Source: Heracleum sosnowskyi
Lineage: Eukaryota; Streptophyta; Magnoliopsida; Apiales; Apiaceae
DNA length: 64,000 bases
NCBI GenBank assembly: GCA_030848705.1
Contig: CM061239.1
Coordinates: 85,480,363 to 85,544,362, forward strand
Direction: 5' to 3'
The translations under genes and the position numbers were made by a program. Under the pieces are notes generated by a model. It was given only the letters and a program-made list of their open reading frames with translations, did no database searches and had not been told where the DNA came from. How positions within the stretch are numbered: position 1 is the first letter of the stretch; the number at the start of each line of letters is the position of its first letter. Below, piece after piece: positions 22,102 through 32,670 of this stretch.

Positions 22102-23743
22102 TCAAAAATTCTCAAAGTTCATCATTCCAAGTTCATTCACCAACTTATTGAAAGTAGCTTCAGGTAGTGGCTTGGTGAATATATCAGCTAATTGTTGATC
22201 AGTAGGAACAAAGTGAATTTCAATTGTTCCTTCCAGAACCTGTTCTCTTATGAAATGATATCTAATACTGATGTGTTTAGTAAGAGAATGTTGAACTGGA
22301 TTTCCTGTCATTGCAATAGCACTTTGGTTATCACAAAAAATAGGGATTTTTGAGTATGACAAGCCATAATCTGACAACTGATTTCTCATCCACATTATCC
22401 GAGCACAACAGCTTCCTGCAGCAATGTACTCAGCTTCTGCTGTTGAAGTAGAGATAGACTTTTGCTTTTTACTGAACCATGAAACTAGTCTACCACCCAA
22501 AAACTGACAGCTTCCTGAAGTACTTTTCCTGCCTATTTTGCATCCTGCAAAATTAACATCTGAATAACCACTCAAACCAAAATCTGATTCCCTTGCATAC
22601 CAAAGACCAAAAGAAGGAGTGCCTTTGAGATATCTGAAAATTCTTTTAACTACAATCAGATGAGGTTCCCTAGGTTTTGCTTGAAATCTTGCACACAGAC
22701 AGGTTGCAAACATGATATCTGGTCTACTTGCAGTGAGATACAATAAAGAGCCAATCATTCCTCTGTAGTGAGTTACATGTACCTCAGTACCTTGAGCAGG
22801 ATCAAGTTTGGCAGCTGTAGCAATAGGAGTACTTGCAGTAGCACAATCTTCCATGTTAAACCTTTTCAGCAAATTCCTTGTATACTTAGACTGATTGATA
22901 AAAATGCCATCATCAGTCTGTTTAACTTGAAGACCAAGAAAATAACTCATTTCTCCCATCATGCTCATTTGATATCTTGACTGCATAAACATGATTTGGA
23001 TATTTTGGATCAATGAAACCAGGAGGTTGTTCAACATATACTTCTTCCTCCAGTTCACCATTTAAGAACGCACTTTTCACATCCATCTGGAAAACCTTGA
23101 ATTTCTTATGATCTGCATATGCCAGAAAGATCCTGATGGCTTCTAGTCTTGCAACAGGAGCAAAAGTTTCATCATAGTCAATTCCTTCTTGTTGAGAATA
23201 CCCCTTTGTAACTAGCCTTGCTTTGTTTCTGATAATTACACCATCTGAATCAGTCTTATTCTTGAAAATCCACTTTGTACCAACAATTGACCTGCTCTTT
23301 GGTCTTGGCACCAGTTTCCAGACTTTATTCCTTTCAAATTCATTCAATTCTTCTTGCATTGCAGTAACCCAATCAGCATCTTTAAGTGCATCTTCAACTT
23401 TCTTTGGCTCATCCTTTGACAGAAAGTTATTATATAGACATTCGTTTTGAGTTGCACTTCTTGTCTGAACACCTGCATCAGGATCTCCAATTATCAAATC
23501 AGGAGTATGACTTGTAGACCATTTCCTTACTGGTGGTAAATCATTCCTTGATGTAGATGCTCCCCCTGGATTGGTGTTATCTTGATTAGAAGAATTTGAT
23601 TCATTAGAAGCTCCCCCTGAAATATTACTATCTCCTCTTGACGAATTATCAGGATCATCATTTGAATCAGTATCTGAAAAATTCTGTCCTGATGATTGAG
23701 TTGACTCTGAACTTGTAGTAGAATGTTGTTGCTCCCCCTCAAC
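22102..23743 (-). pseudogene. copia-2 RT and RNase H (3' part of pol), YVDD segment deleted
   Basis: The frame runs from the integrase-RT linker (Ser/Asp-rich, with three GGGGGAG words) through the N-terminal RT motifs (QMDVKSAFLNG). It then jumps near 22985, with a frame change, straight to the SRYQMSMMGE region. The roughly 80 residues between, including the catalytic YVDD, are gone. RNase H (GYSDVNFAG, AEAEYIAAGSC) and the ADIFTKPL tail are otherwise well preserved. The solo LTR at 23744 separates this piece from the integrase. Confidence 0.92.
23739..23743. repeat. Target-site duplication of the solo LTR, left copy (TCAAC)
   Basis: It is identical to 27592-27596 on the other side. Confidence 0.93.
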
Positions 23744-26700
23744 TGTAACATCCCCAGATCCGGGGTCGGGAATCCGGTCGTTACGGTCTCAATTTCCATC
23801 AATACTACTTGAACTTGAATCAAAATGAATAAACTACATACTGTGACCCCGCAATAACAACACCATACACAACTAGTTATAGTCCCAGAGATGAAATTGG
23901 ATTAAGTATCTAGTCAATAAGATCCACAAGTTATAAGTTATTACAAACCCAAAATGATTACAGAGTACGCTTAATAGTTCTTGCCGTTGCTTACATTAAT
24001 CATAAATATAAATAAGTCTGATACACAAAAGTTGTAGCTTAGACTACTGATTACTACTACCTCAGCTATGGCGACTACGACATCAGCGGGTAGATCTCTG
24101 ACGGCCGATACCTGCTTGCGCTGAGTGTGCCTGTTGCGGGCCATCTGCTCTAGCTGTTGTTGTGATATAAATAAATAAAGCAAGGGTGAGCAATAGAGCC
24201 CACCAAAATAGTTTATGACAGATCATCAGTATATAACAGTTCGAAAATATCTTTGTAACCACAGGCTATGCATTAAACGGATAAAATACTAGTATAACCT
24301 AAAAGATGAAGTTACGAGGAAAATTAATATAATGATTCCGTAACCCAAAATCCACTTATGCATATATAATCTGAGTAAGGATTCATCAGAGTCATAACTC
24401 ATAAAATAAAAGATGAAGTTGCAAGGATTTATTGTAACTTCATTTTTGAACACTTTTCAACCCCCTTCCAACATGATCGGTAAACCTGAACCAAGGGTGT
24501 TAGCCTTAGTCCCTTTCAATACATGTTGCAGAATTATCCAAATTGGATGATGAACCAATACTGGAGTAATCACTGCGCCAGTTGTCCCAACCTCACTATG
24601 ATTAGTAGCAGGTCGTACAACTAAAAATGTTTTCTACATGTAGATGGAAGAACACGACAGCCTGACATTGTCTACCGCCTTTCTGGATCTCCCGGCCCAT
24701 CTGGGGCAATAAAAATGGATGGGTCGGCGCAACTCGACCTCTTATACCGCTCCTAGTTCAGATGAAATTCATGACTCTGAAACGTAAAGATCGTCCTCCT
24801 TTCCCCAAGTGTAATACTTGTTGAAACGACTCCACTAAGTAGTTATATCTAGGTTGGAAAGGAAGATTCTCCAATATTTCCCAAGCTATTGCTTGTTAAT
24901 GGATATCGACTTGTTCCATCAATTTACTCCTCGATCGTTGAGGTAGTAACACAACATTTGACTTGCAGCAATTAAATTGCTCCGAGAAAATATCTGTCCC
25001 CTGACAGTTTTGAGTTGAGAGTTTAAAATGAGTAGCAGTCACTTAAATCAGGTACCCCATATTTTTGGTAGTTGAGCGAGTATTTAAATCCTCTTAAAAG
25101 ATAGATTTAAATGGAAAAACAGTGTTTGGGAACCTCCCCTTGATTTAAAATAATTAATAATACAGTTTAGAATATCCTTCGTAATTATTGAAGGTCGAGG
25201 ATAAACTTTAAATAATATAACTCATTTTAAAACGTGTTAAAAGTATTTAATAAATAATCGAATAATATTTATTAAATAAATAAACCTTAAAAGAATATTC
25301 AAAAATAATATTCATTAAATAAATAAGGATTAAATGAATATTCAAAATAATATTCATTAAATAAATAAGGATTAAATGAATATTAAAAATAATATTCATT
25401 AAATAAATAAGGATTAAATGAATATTCAAAATAATATTCATTAAATAAATAAGGATTAAATGAATATTCAAAATAATATTCATTAAATAAATAATCATCG
25501 AATAACAGTTACCCGATATCTTTATCGGAAAAATAATCTTTAACATATACAGAAAATATAACTACTTTCGGTTTAAAGAATAAAAATCATACGCCCTTTA
25601 CATAGGGCATTTATAAAAACCTAGCTTCTAACTAATATCCCATATCTAGCTTAGAAGCCCATAATCAAATCATAACCTCGAGTATCACTATATATAGCAG
25701 TTCGAAGACAAGCATGCAATTTATATATCGCAATGTACTTGGGAATAAAACATGTATACTACTCATTTGCATATCATATATGAAAGCAGTTTATTATCAC
25801 AACAACAGTAAGCATAGGTTTCGAAAACTTTCCTGGTAGTGAGGTAGGGGTAGTGTGCCTCGGGTTAATCCAGCGATCTATACATAGTCAAAATATCCGA
25901 GATTAATCACTTAACACTTTCATGACACTAAGTACGTACTATCTCAAGTAACAAGTTCATTTTCAAGTTAACTCTTTAAGAACTTCCACTCGCGCATGCT
26001 CGCTCACGCATTTTTATAAAATAGAGATTAAATCCTTTTAACACGAAATCTTTTCGAGGGTCTTTCTAAGCGTACCTATCATGTTAACACAAAGTTTCAC
26101 ATTCTAATAAGTCGCTTGAGGGGTTGGATCATTGCCTCAAAGTTGGCTAAGTGGTATAGTTTGGTTTCGCGAAACATCCTTTACTAAAATACTTGTTTCT
26201 CCTAAACCGTAAATCGGATTCACATGATCTTCGCACCCAAACGAACCTTGAAACAAGACCTACACTATAATGGGCAGTGGTGATCTTGGACAGAAGGTAT
26301 TATGTTCGAACATCACAAACAAAACAAGGTTAAGGAAAATCGGGCATTATAACGGCTATGTTTTAATGATTCCAAAGTTTAATCATAAACTTTACATGAT
26401 CATTCCAACCAAATCATCAAGTCAATTCCTCAACATAATTACTAATCCATAATCATCATCAACCATAGTCAAAACCAACATCTACTTGTTCACCATCAAA
26501 ACAACGTCAAACTTTCATCAAAATCAATCATTCATTCTTATGATCATACAAACTATTCTACACTTAAAACTAACCATATAAATCAAATTATAACCAAGGG
26601 TTTCAAGAGTTATACCTTCCTTGATGCTTTATAAACACCCACAATAGCTTATAATCCTTCCTTGAGCTTTAAACTATCCTTAACAAGCTTAATCTTTAAG

Positions 26701-27591
26701 AACAAAATCAAGAACACAAAAGATTACTATTCATTTCACTATTCACTCTCATCTTTGATCTACTATTCAAGCATGTTACAATCCATGGATGAAGCTAGGA
26801 ATTAGAGCATACCTTAGTCTAGGAATTAGGAAACTTTTGAATCCAACATCATGATTTATGGAAGCTTGGAAGATGATCTTTGAAAAAAGTATCTTTGGAT
26901 GTTCAAAATGGCCGAATATTTTGTTCTTCAAGGGGGAGGTTTTTTTTTTTTTTCTTCCTTGGTTGATTTTAATAGAAAATGTGATAGTTTGTAGTAATGT
27001 GGTGAGTCATAGCCTTTTTGCCTCATCATCAGGACATGTGTCAAGCAATGGGAGAGTTTGGAGATAAAGTAGCTTTACTGGTTTGTTCCCTTTCACATGG
27101 ATGATACAATTGTTGCATTCCTTGGATTAATCTTGTTACATGTTACTTCTATGCCTATATTTAATCCTGTAAGTGTCGCGTTGTTCCGTCACCGCTTAAT
27201 CTCGTAGAATGTTCGCAGGGTTTCTTAAGTGTTCTATCGAAGTAGTTTACCGTAAACGTTCTTGACATCACTAATTCTTTTATTAAATCCATATCCATGG
27301 AATTGATAATTTAAATCCTCCAATATTTTCAAATAATGATTAATCCATCAGTTATTGGTGAAATTTCGGAGAAAACAGAAAATGCTATTTTTCTGATTCT
27401 GACAGCTTTTGCATTCAATCATTTACATAGAAGATCACTAATACAACTTTGAACGTTCATTATACCGTCCCGTACATAGGGTGGTCTGAAAACTTTCTAA
27501 ACGAAAAAGTTACTATTCATCAGTGGTTCTTTAACAAAAGTTACTATTCATCAATGGTTCTTAAATAAGTACAAAATTTGGGGATATTACA
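23744..27591 (-). mobile_element. Solo LTR of a Tekay-like gypsy element (3.85 kb)
   Basis: It runs TGTAACATCCCC to GGGGATATTACA and is flanked by perfect TCAAC duplications. It contains no coding domain, PBS or PPT, so it is the product of recombination between two LTRs. The orientation is minus: its conserved blocks align with the gypsy-3 3' LTR in the same direction. It holds the 42-bp repeat array, a CCGATA/TATCGG hairpin (25513-25528) and candidate splice sites (donor near 26615, acceptor near 24154). Confidence 0.92.
25327..25494. repeat. 42-bp tandem repeat array of AT-rich hairpins
   Basis: Four copies start at 25327, 25369, 25411 and 25453, exactly 42 bp apart, with a diverged partial copy before them. 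Each unit holds a TGAATATT...AATATTCA inverted repeat. The array creates a repetitive open frame that is not a gene. Confidence 0.9.
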
Positions 27592-27596
27592 TCAAC
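27592..27596. repeat. Target-site duplication of the solo LTR, right copy (TCAAC)
   Basis: These five bases match 23739-23743. Confidence 0.93.
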
Positions 27597-29033
27597 ATTT
27601 GCACTACTAGATGTATTACTATTATCTGCATCACCAGAGTCAGCACCATCAGTAATTGGTGTGACATCAGGATTTGATGGATCATCAGGATCTGATTCAC
27701 TTTCTTCAGGTTCCTTGGAAGTTTCATTTTCAAAAATCAATCTATCATGTGAGTCTTCATTCAATCCAATTATCTTCTTATCATCAAAATATACATGTAT
27801 TGACTCCATGACTGTCCTTGTTCTCAAGTTAAAAACTCTAAAAGCTTTTGATGTAGGATAGCCTATGAAAATTCCTTCATCAGCCTTTGTTTCAAACTTT
27901 CCTAGCTGTTCAGGATGAGTTCTGAGAACAAAACATTTACAGCCAAACACATGCAGATGCTTCAAACTTGGTTTCTTCTCCTTGCGTGATTGATAAGGAG
28001 TAACACCATGTCTATTTATTAATGTGAGATTTTGTGTATAGCATGCTGTGTTGACTACTTCTGCCCAAAAATATGTAGGTAATTTAGCTTCTTCCAACAT
28101 AGTTCTGCCAGCTTCAATAAGAGTTCTATTTTTCCTTTCAACTACTCCATTTTGCTGAGGTGTGTCAGGAGCAGAGAATTGTTGAATAATTCCTTTGTAT
28201 TTGCAGAACTCTTCCATCTTTGAATTCTTGAATTCAGTACCATTATCACTCCTCGGTATCTTGACTTTGTACTTTGTGGTTGTCTCAATCATTCTCATAT
28301 GATCCAACAGTATTTCAGGAGTTTCATCTTTTATGTGCATAAAATACACCCAGGTGAATCTAGAATATTCATCAACAATTACAAGAGTGTACCTTTTCTT
28401 ACTGATGGACATAATGTTGATTGGTCCAAATAAATCAAGATGCAGCATGTGATATGGTTCTTCAATAGAGGATTCAGATTTACTCTTGAATGATGTCCTT
28501 CTCTATTTAGCTTTTTGACATGCATCACAGAGTCCATCAGGAGTATATAACACTTTTGGCAATCCTCTAACTAAATATTTCTTAACCAACTCATTGATAT
28601 TGCTGAAGTTGAGATGAGAAAGATTCTTGTGCCAATTCCAACTTTCATCTACTGATGCTTTACTGATGAGACATGTAGGGGAGTCATCAGTATTTGAGAG
28701 AATGTTGGCTTCATAAATGTTACCATGCTTGTAGCCAGTCAATGCAATCTTTCCCGTTTCTTTGCTGACTACTTCACAATGTGTGGAATAGAAGTTGACA
28801 TGATAACCTCTGTTAGTGATTTGACTAATACTCAACAAGTTGTGTTTTAGTCCCTTCACTAGTGCTACTTTTTCAATGATGACATTTCCAATGATTATAT
28901 TGCCATATCCCAAAGTTTGTCCAATGTTGCCATCTCCATAAGACACAGTTGGGCCAGCTTTTTCCTCATATTCTGATAACAGGGCTTTGTTTCCAGTCAT
29001 GTGCACAGAACATCCACTATCCATGACTAACAC
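27597..29033 (-). pseudogene. copia-2 protease and integrase (5' part of pol)
   Basis: The protease has DSG near the start of the frame. The integrase HHCC finger ends in CDACQ and is followed directly by a TAG stop (28503-28505). The core continues after it with MDLFG-like, SDNGTEF and VVERKNRT motifs, so the D, D and E residues are present. The frame then enters the acidic linker and is cut by the solo LTR. Relative to gag the pol frame is +1, unlike the -1 relation in copia-1, which may reflect decay. Confidence 0.92.
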
Positions 29034-29070
29034 ATTTTTCCTTTTTCCCTGTAATCAGAATAGAAACATT

Positions 29071-31404
29071 CTAGTTAGAACATTTAGGAACCCACACATG
29101 TTGGGTTCCTTTTCCATGCAATTTATTAATTTTAGCAGCAGAAGACTTTATGACTTTAGCAGTCCTAACAGGATTTATTCCATCATGATTTGTTTTGTCA
29201 GTTTCAGTATTAACAAAAGCATGCTTCAATATGACATTATCAATTCTACCAGACTTTGTACTATTATCAAACTTAGGCAATGGATCATAAAAGTTATAGT
29301 ACAAATCATGATAATCTTTACAAGTATAAATAGAATGCCATAAACTACCACAATGAAAACAGGACTTCTGTGGTTTATAAAATACTGATCTACTCATAAT
29401 ATCAGAAATAGGAATTTCGGTACTTTTCTTTAAACTCTTTTTACAATCAATAACAAGATGATTAGAGTTACCACAGTTAAAACAACATTTCCTAGGTGCA
29501 TTTGGGATATACTTATAACCATTCTCTTTATTGATCCCAATCTTACCATTCCTGTTTCTCTTAACAGTAGCTTCCTTTTTCCTATCTGTAACCTCACAGA
29601 TTTTATCCTTAAGTTGTTTCTGAGACAGTAAACCTACATTTTTAGTGACTTTACTCAAGACAGGTTTAGACTTAATAACTTTGATATTTTGAACAGAAGT
29701 AGATCCCTTTTCAAAAGTTGAATTGGAATCTTTACCAAAAACAAAATTAACAGGAGTAATCTTAGATTTGGTTTTGTCTATAACATGTCTATAGGTTTTT
29801 GGACTAACTGTCTCATCAACAACAATTTTCTCCTTAAGTTTCTTATCCTCATCTGACTTATACCCTAGACACTCTTTCCAATTCTTAGAGGTATTAATCT
29901 CATGAAATTTTCTACCAGAGTTTGTCCAGGTTCTGATTTTCTCATTAGCATACTCAAGTTCCTTTTCAAGAGCAGTACATTTAAGTTTCATCTCTAAGTA
30001 CATGTGTTTAGCATTATCACATTCTATCTGTACTTTTTGCATAAGATAAAATTCAGCTTCTAAATGCTCATTCCTTTTCCTAAGTTCAGACATCTCAGAT
30101 AAGATCCTAGTATTCTCAGCAGTTTGACTTCTAAAGCTAATATGCAATGACTTTAGAAAACGTCTTAACTCAGAAGCATTATCAGTATCAAAATCAAAGA
30201 CAGTATTAAGTACCTTATCATCAGGAATAGCAGTATCATCAGTATTGGCCATGAGTGCATAGTTGACCACCTCAGTATCAGATTCTGAGGAAGAGTCCAT
30301 CCAATCCTTGCTTGATGTAATGAGTGCCTTTGTCTTCTTGCACTCACTAGCAAAGTGACCCATACCATTACACTTGTAGCATCTAACCTTTGACTTGTCA
30401 AATTTGCTACCCTTGCTGTCCTTTTTGATATTCTTCTCTTTGTTTGCATTGAAGGTCCTTTTCTGGAAGTTGCCTTGTCTCCTAGCCTTCCTGAACTTCA
30501 TCTTTTTGAAGCTTATGACTATCATAGCAACCATCTCTTCAATGTCTGAGTCAGAAGAGTCATCATCAGTATTGGCATCAGGATTGCCATCGGTATCTGA
30601 TGATGAGTCATCAGGATCTGACTCAACTATTCTTGTTTTCCTTCTAGAGACCTCCATAGCTTTTCCTTTTGATTTAGCCTCTCCTTTCAAAGCAATAGAT
30701 TTTGCCTTGCTTCCTTTCTTATTCTTTCTCTGTTGAACTTCAAGATCATGAGTTCTTAACATTCCATAGACTTCATCAAGAGACACAGTGTTGAGATCAC
30801 ACTGATGTCTAATGATCGAGGTCTGTGTATCCCATTCTTCAGGTAAATCTCTTAGAAATTTGGAGTTTGAATCTGCAGTTTCATACTCTTTGTCAACTAA
30901 AGATAAATTGTTCAGCAGTGTCAGAAATCTATCATATAAATCAGTTAGGCTCTCATCAGGTCTAGCATCGAATTGTTCATATTCTTGAATCAAAAGAGCC
31001 CTTCTGTTCTTCTTGACAGATGTAGATCCCTGGAATTGAGTTTCCAAGGTATCCCAGATTTATTTAGCAGACTTGCATGCAATCACTCTGTTGGACATGA
31101 CAACATCAAGACTACTGTGCAGGATGTTCTTTATCTTTGGTTCTCTGAGTACATGAGCTTTTTCTTCTGGAGTCCAGTCACTCTTGGCCTTGACCACATA
31201 ATGTTCAGGTACAGTGTCAGTTCGTTCTACAATCCTTGTAGGAATATATGGTCCATCACGAATTCTGTCCAGATAGTCAGGATCCATAGCCTCCAGGTAC
31301 ATTAACATCTTTACCTTCCATGTTGGATATTCTGATTTCTTCTGGATGGGAATTTTCATGCTTTCATACTTTGTTATCGACATCTTAGATTGTATCTGAT
31401 TCAA
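29071..31404 (-). pseudogene. copia-2 gag with one nonsense codon
   Basis: It has the Sirevirus-type Gag N-terminus. A TAA at 31060-31062 interrupts an otherwise open frame; the frame is unchanged after it. A CCHC knuckle (CYKCNGMGHFASEC) lies near residue 340. Two further CX2CX4HX4C motifs lie near the C-terminus (about 29490 and 29360), which copia-1 gag lacks. Such knuckles bind genomic RNA. It ends in a VWVPK motif just before the protease. Confidence 0.92.
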
Positions 31405-31417
31405 ATTAAATCAGTTT

Positions 31418-31429
31418 GCTCTGATACCA
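31418..31429 (-). other. copia-2 primer-binding site
   Basis: TGGTATCAGAGC on the minus strand, two bases from the LTR, is a perfect match to the plant initiator-Met tRNA type PBS. Confidence 0.93.
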
Positions 31430-31431
31430 AT

Positions 31432-32012
31432 TGTTGCCCAATAATAAATAATTGTAGAAGGGGGGTTGAATATAATTGTTTAAGATTCTCGACTTAATAA
31501 GATATGAATCACAAATATGAAAGAATAATAACAGCTTTATTAAATCTGATATAAAACTGTTACAAACTCTCTCAAGAAATTCTGATGTTCTTGAGAGCTG
31601 CTAGGATACAAAAACTCTCTCAAGAAATTCTGATGTTCTTGAGAGCTTCTAGGTTACAAAAATACTCGTGTGTGTCATTCTTCTAAATCAAAACCTAAAC
31701 TGTGTTTATATACTACACAGCTTCTCTATCAATTACATGATAAGTCCTAATCAATAACAAAGATTGAAACCTATCCTAAATTGATAGCTTCATTACTACA
31801 AACCAGGAACCGACATAATAATCTTCCTTATTTAACTAGACTCCAAATATAACTCGAAGTAGGAATCCTGATCAGCTTCCAGTCCAGATGATCAATCCTG
31901 ATCCCAGTCCTGATATTCATTCTGATCTTGACGACCATGCAATCCTGATGATGTCAGCAATCCTGATCAGTTGAAGTCTAGATCCTGACGATCATTGAAT
32001 CCTGATCTAACA
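31432..32012 (-). repeat. copia-2 5' LTR (581 bp)
   Basis: TG...CA ends are clear, and the right end is followed by copia-3 pol. It contains two tandem 48-bp units (31569-31645), each with a 10-bp perfect stem CTCTCAAGAA/TTCTTGAGAG. It also has many TCCTGAT/ATCAGGA words near its 5' end (31861-32011). Confidence 0.92.
31705..31712 (-). promoter_or_regulatory. TATA box of the copia-2 LTR
   Basis: TATATAAA on the minus strand, in the middle of the LTR, lies about 150 bp downstream of the TCCTGAT cluster. Confidence 0.6.
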
Positions 32013-32013
32013 A

Positions 32014-32124
32014 CTTTATTTTGTTCCAAGTGAGCAGCAAATTGCAGACATTTTTACGAAGCCACTTGATGAATCAACATTCTCAACGTTGGTAAGTGAG
32101 CTAGGTATGCTTAACTACTCTTAA
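32014..32124 (+). pseudogene. copia-3 pol C-terminus
   Basis: This is the last 36 codons of RNase H, with the ADIFTKPLDEST and LGMLN motifs shared with copia-1 and copia-4, ending at a TAA stop. The upstream part was displaced by copia-2. Confidence 0.9.
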
Positions 32125-32670
32125 TTCATTTAAATGTCGGATGATTTGTAATGCAGCCACTGTCAACATGATTTTCATGAGAATTAAAACTCTTTGAAAA
32201 AGAAGAATTTTGTCTAAGTCAAAGTTTCTCCCTCTACGGATATCCTTATCCATTGATGGTCATTTTTGACACACGATTTTTTTGTCTACGGATACTATGT
32301 TTACACCTCTACGGATGTTGAATCCCAAAAGGTAAAATCCTATCCGTAGCTAGTTTAGTTTTAATCGTAACCGTTGGAGTCACAATCTTATCCGTAGTTA
32401 TATGCGTACCGTACGTGTGTGTATTTGTAGTAAATTCATGGCTTTACTTTTTAAACGGTTAATTTGTTGCCTAATCAGATAATTTATTTCAATTATTCTG
32501 GTTTTATTAGTTAATTATTTTGGGGGAGAATAAATTGAATTTTACTCTCAGTTAATCATTTTCTATCATTTTCCAAAATTCACTAAGGCAAGAACTGATG
32601 TTCTCTCTCAAAGAAAAAATCTTTCTCTGTAATTCCAAGCTTAGCATCATTGACACCAACCAACAAGACT
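32125..32670 (+). other. copia-3 pol-ORF2 spacer with CTACGGATA motifs
   Basis: Noncoding. CTACGGATA or its complement TATCCGTAG occurs about five times between 32232 and 32400. A GGGGGAGAA word lies at 32522. No gene was seen in it. Confidence 0.7.

Larger units (their letters stand above)
21225..32012 (-). mobile_element. copia-2: decayed Sirevirus-like element split by gypsy-1 and a solo LTR
   Basis: Read on the minus strand: 5' LTR (31432-32012), PBS, gag, protease-integrase, solo LTR insertion, RT-RNase H, and an ORF2 that is cut by gypsy-1. Its 3' LTR must lie left of the window beyond gypsy-1. ACTTT after the right LTR is the presumed TSD copy. It has a gag nonsense codon, a stop after the integrase zinc region and an RT deletion, so it is not autonomous. 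Confidence 0.93.

Noticed and set aside
25327..25494. Possible CRISPR-like array
   Set aside because: There are no distinct spacers; whole 42-bp units repeat, and the genome is a plant.
25247..25546. 99-codon frame with a repeated peptide
   Set aside because: It is a by-product of the 42-bp tandem array.
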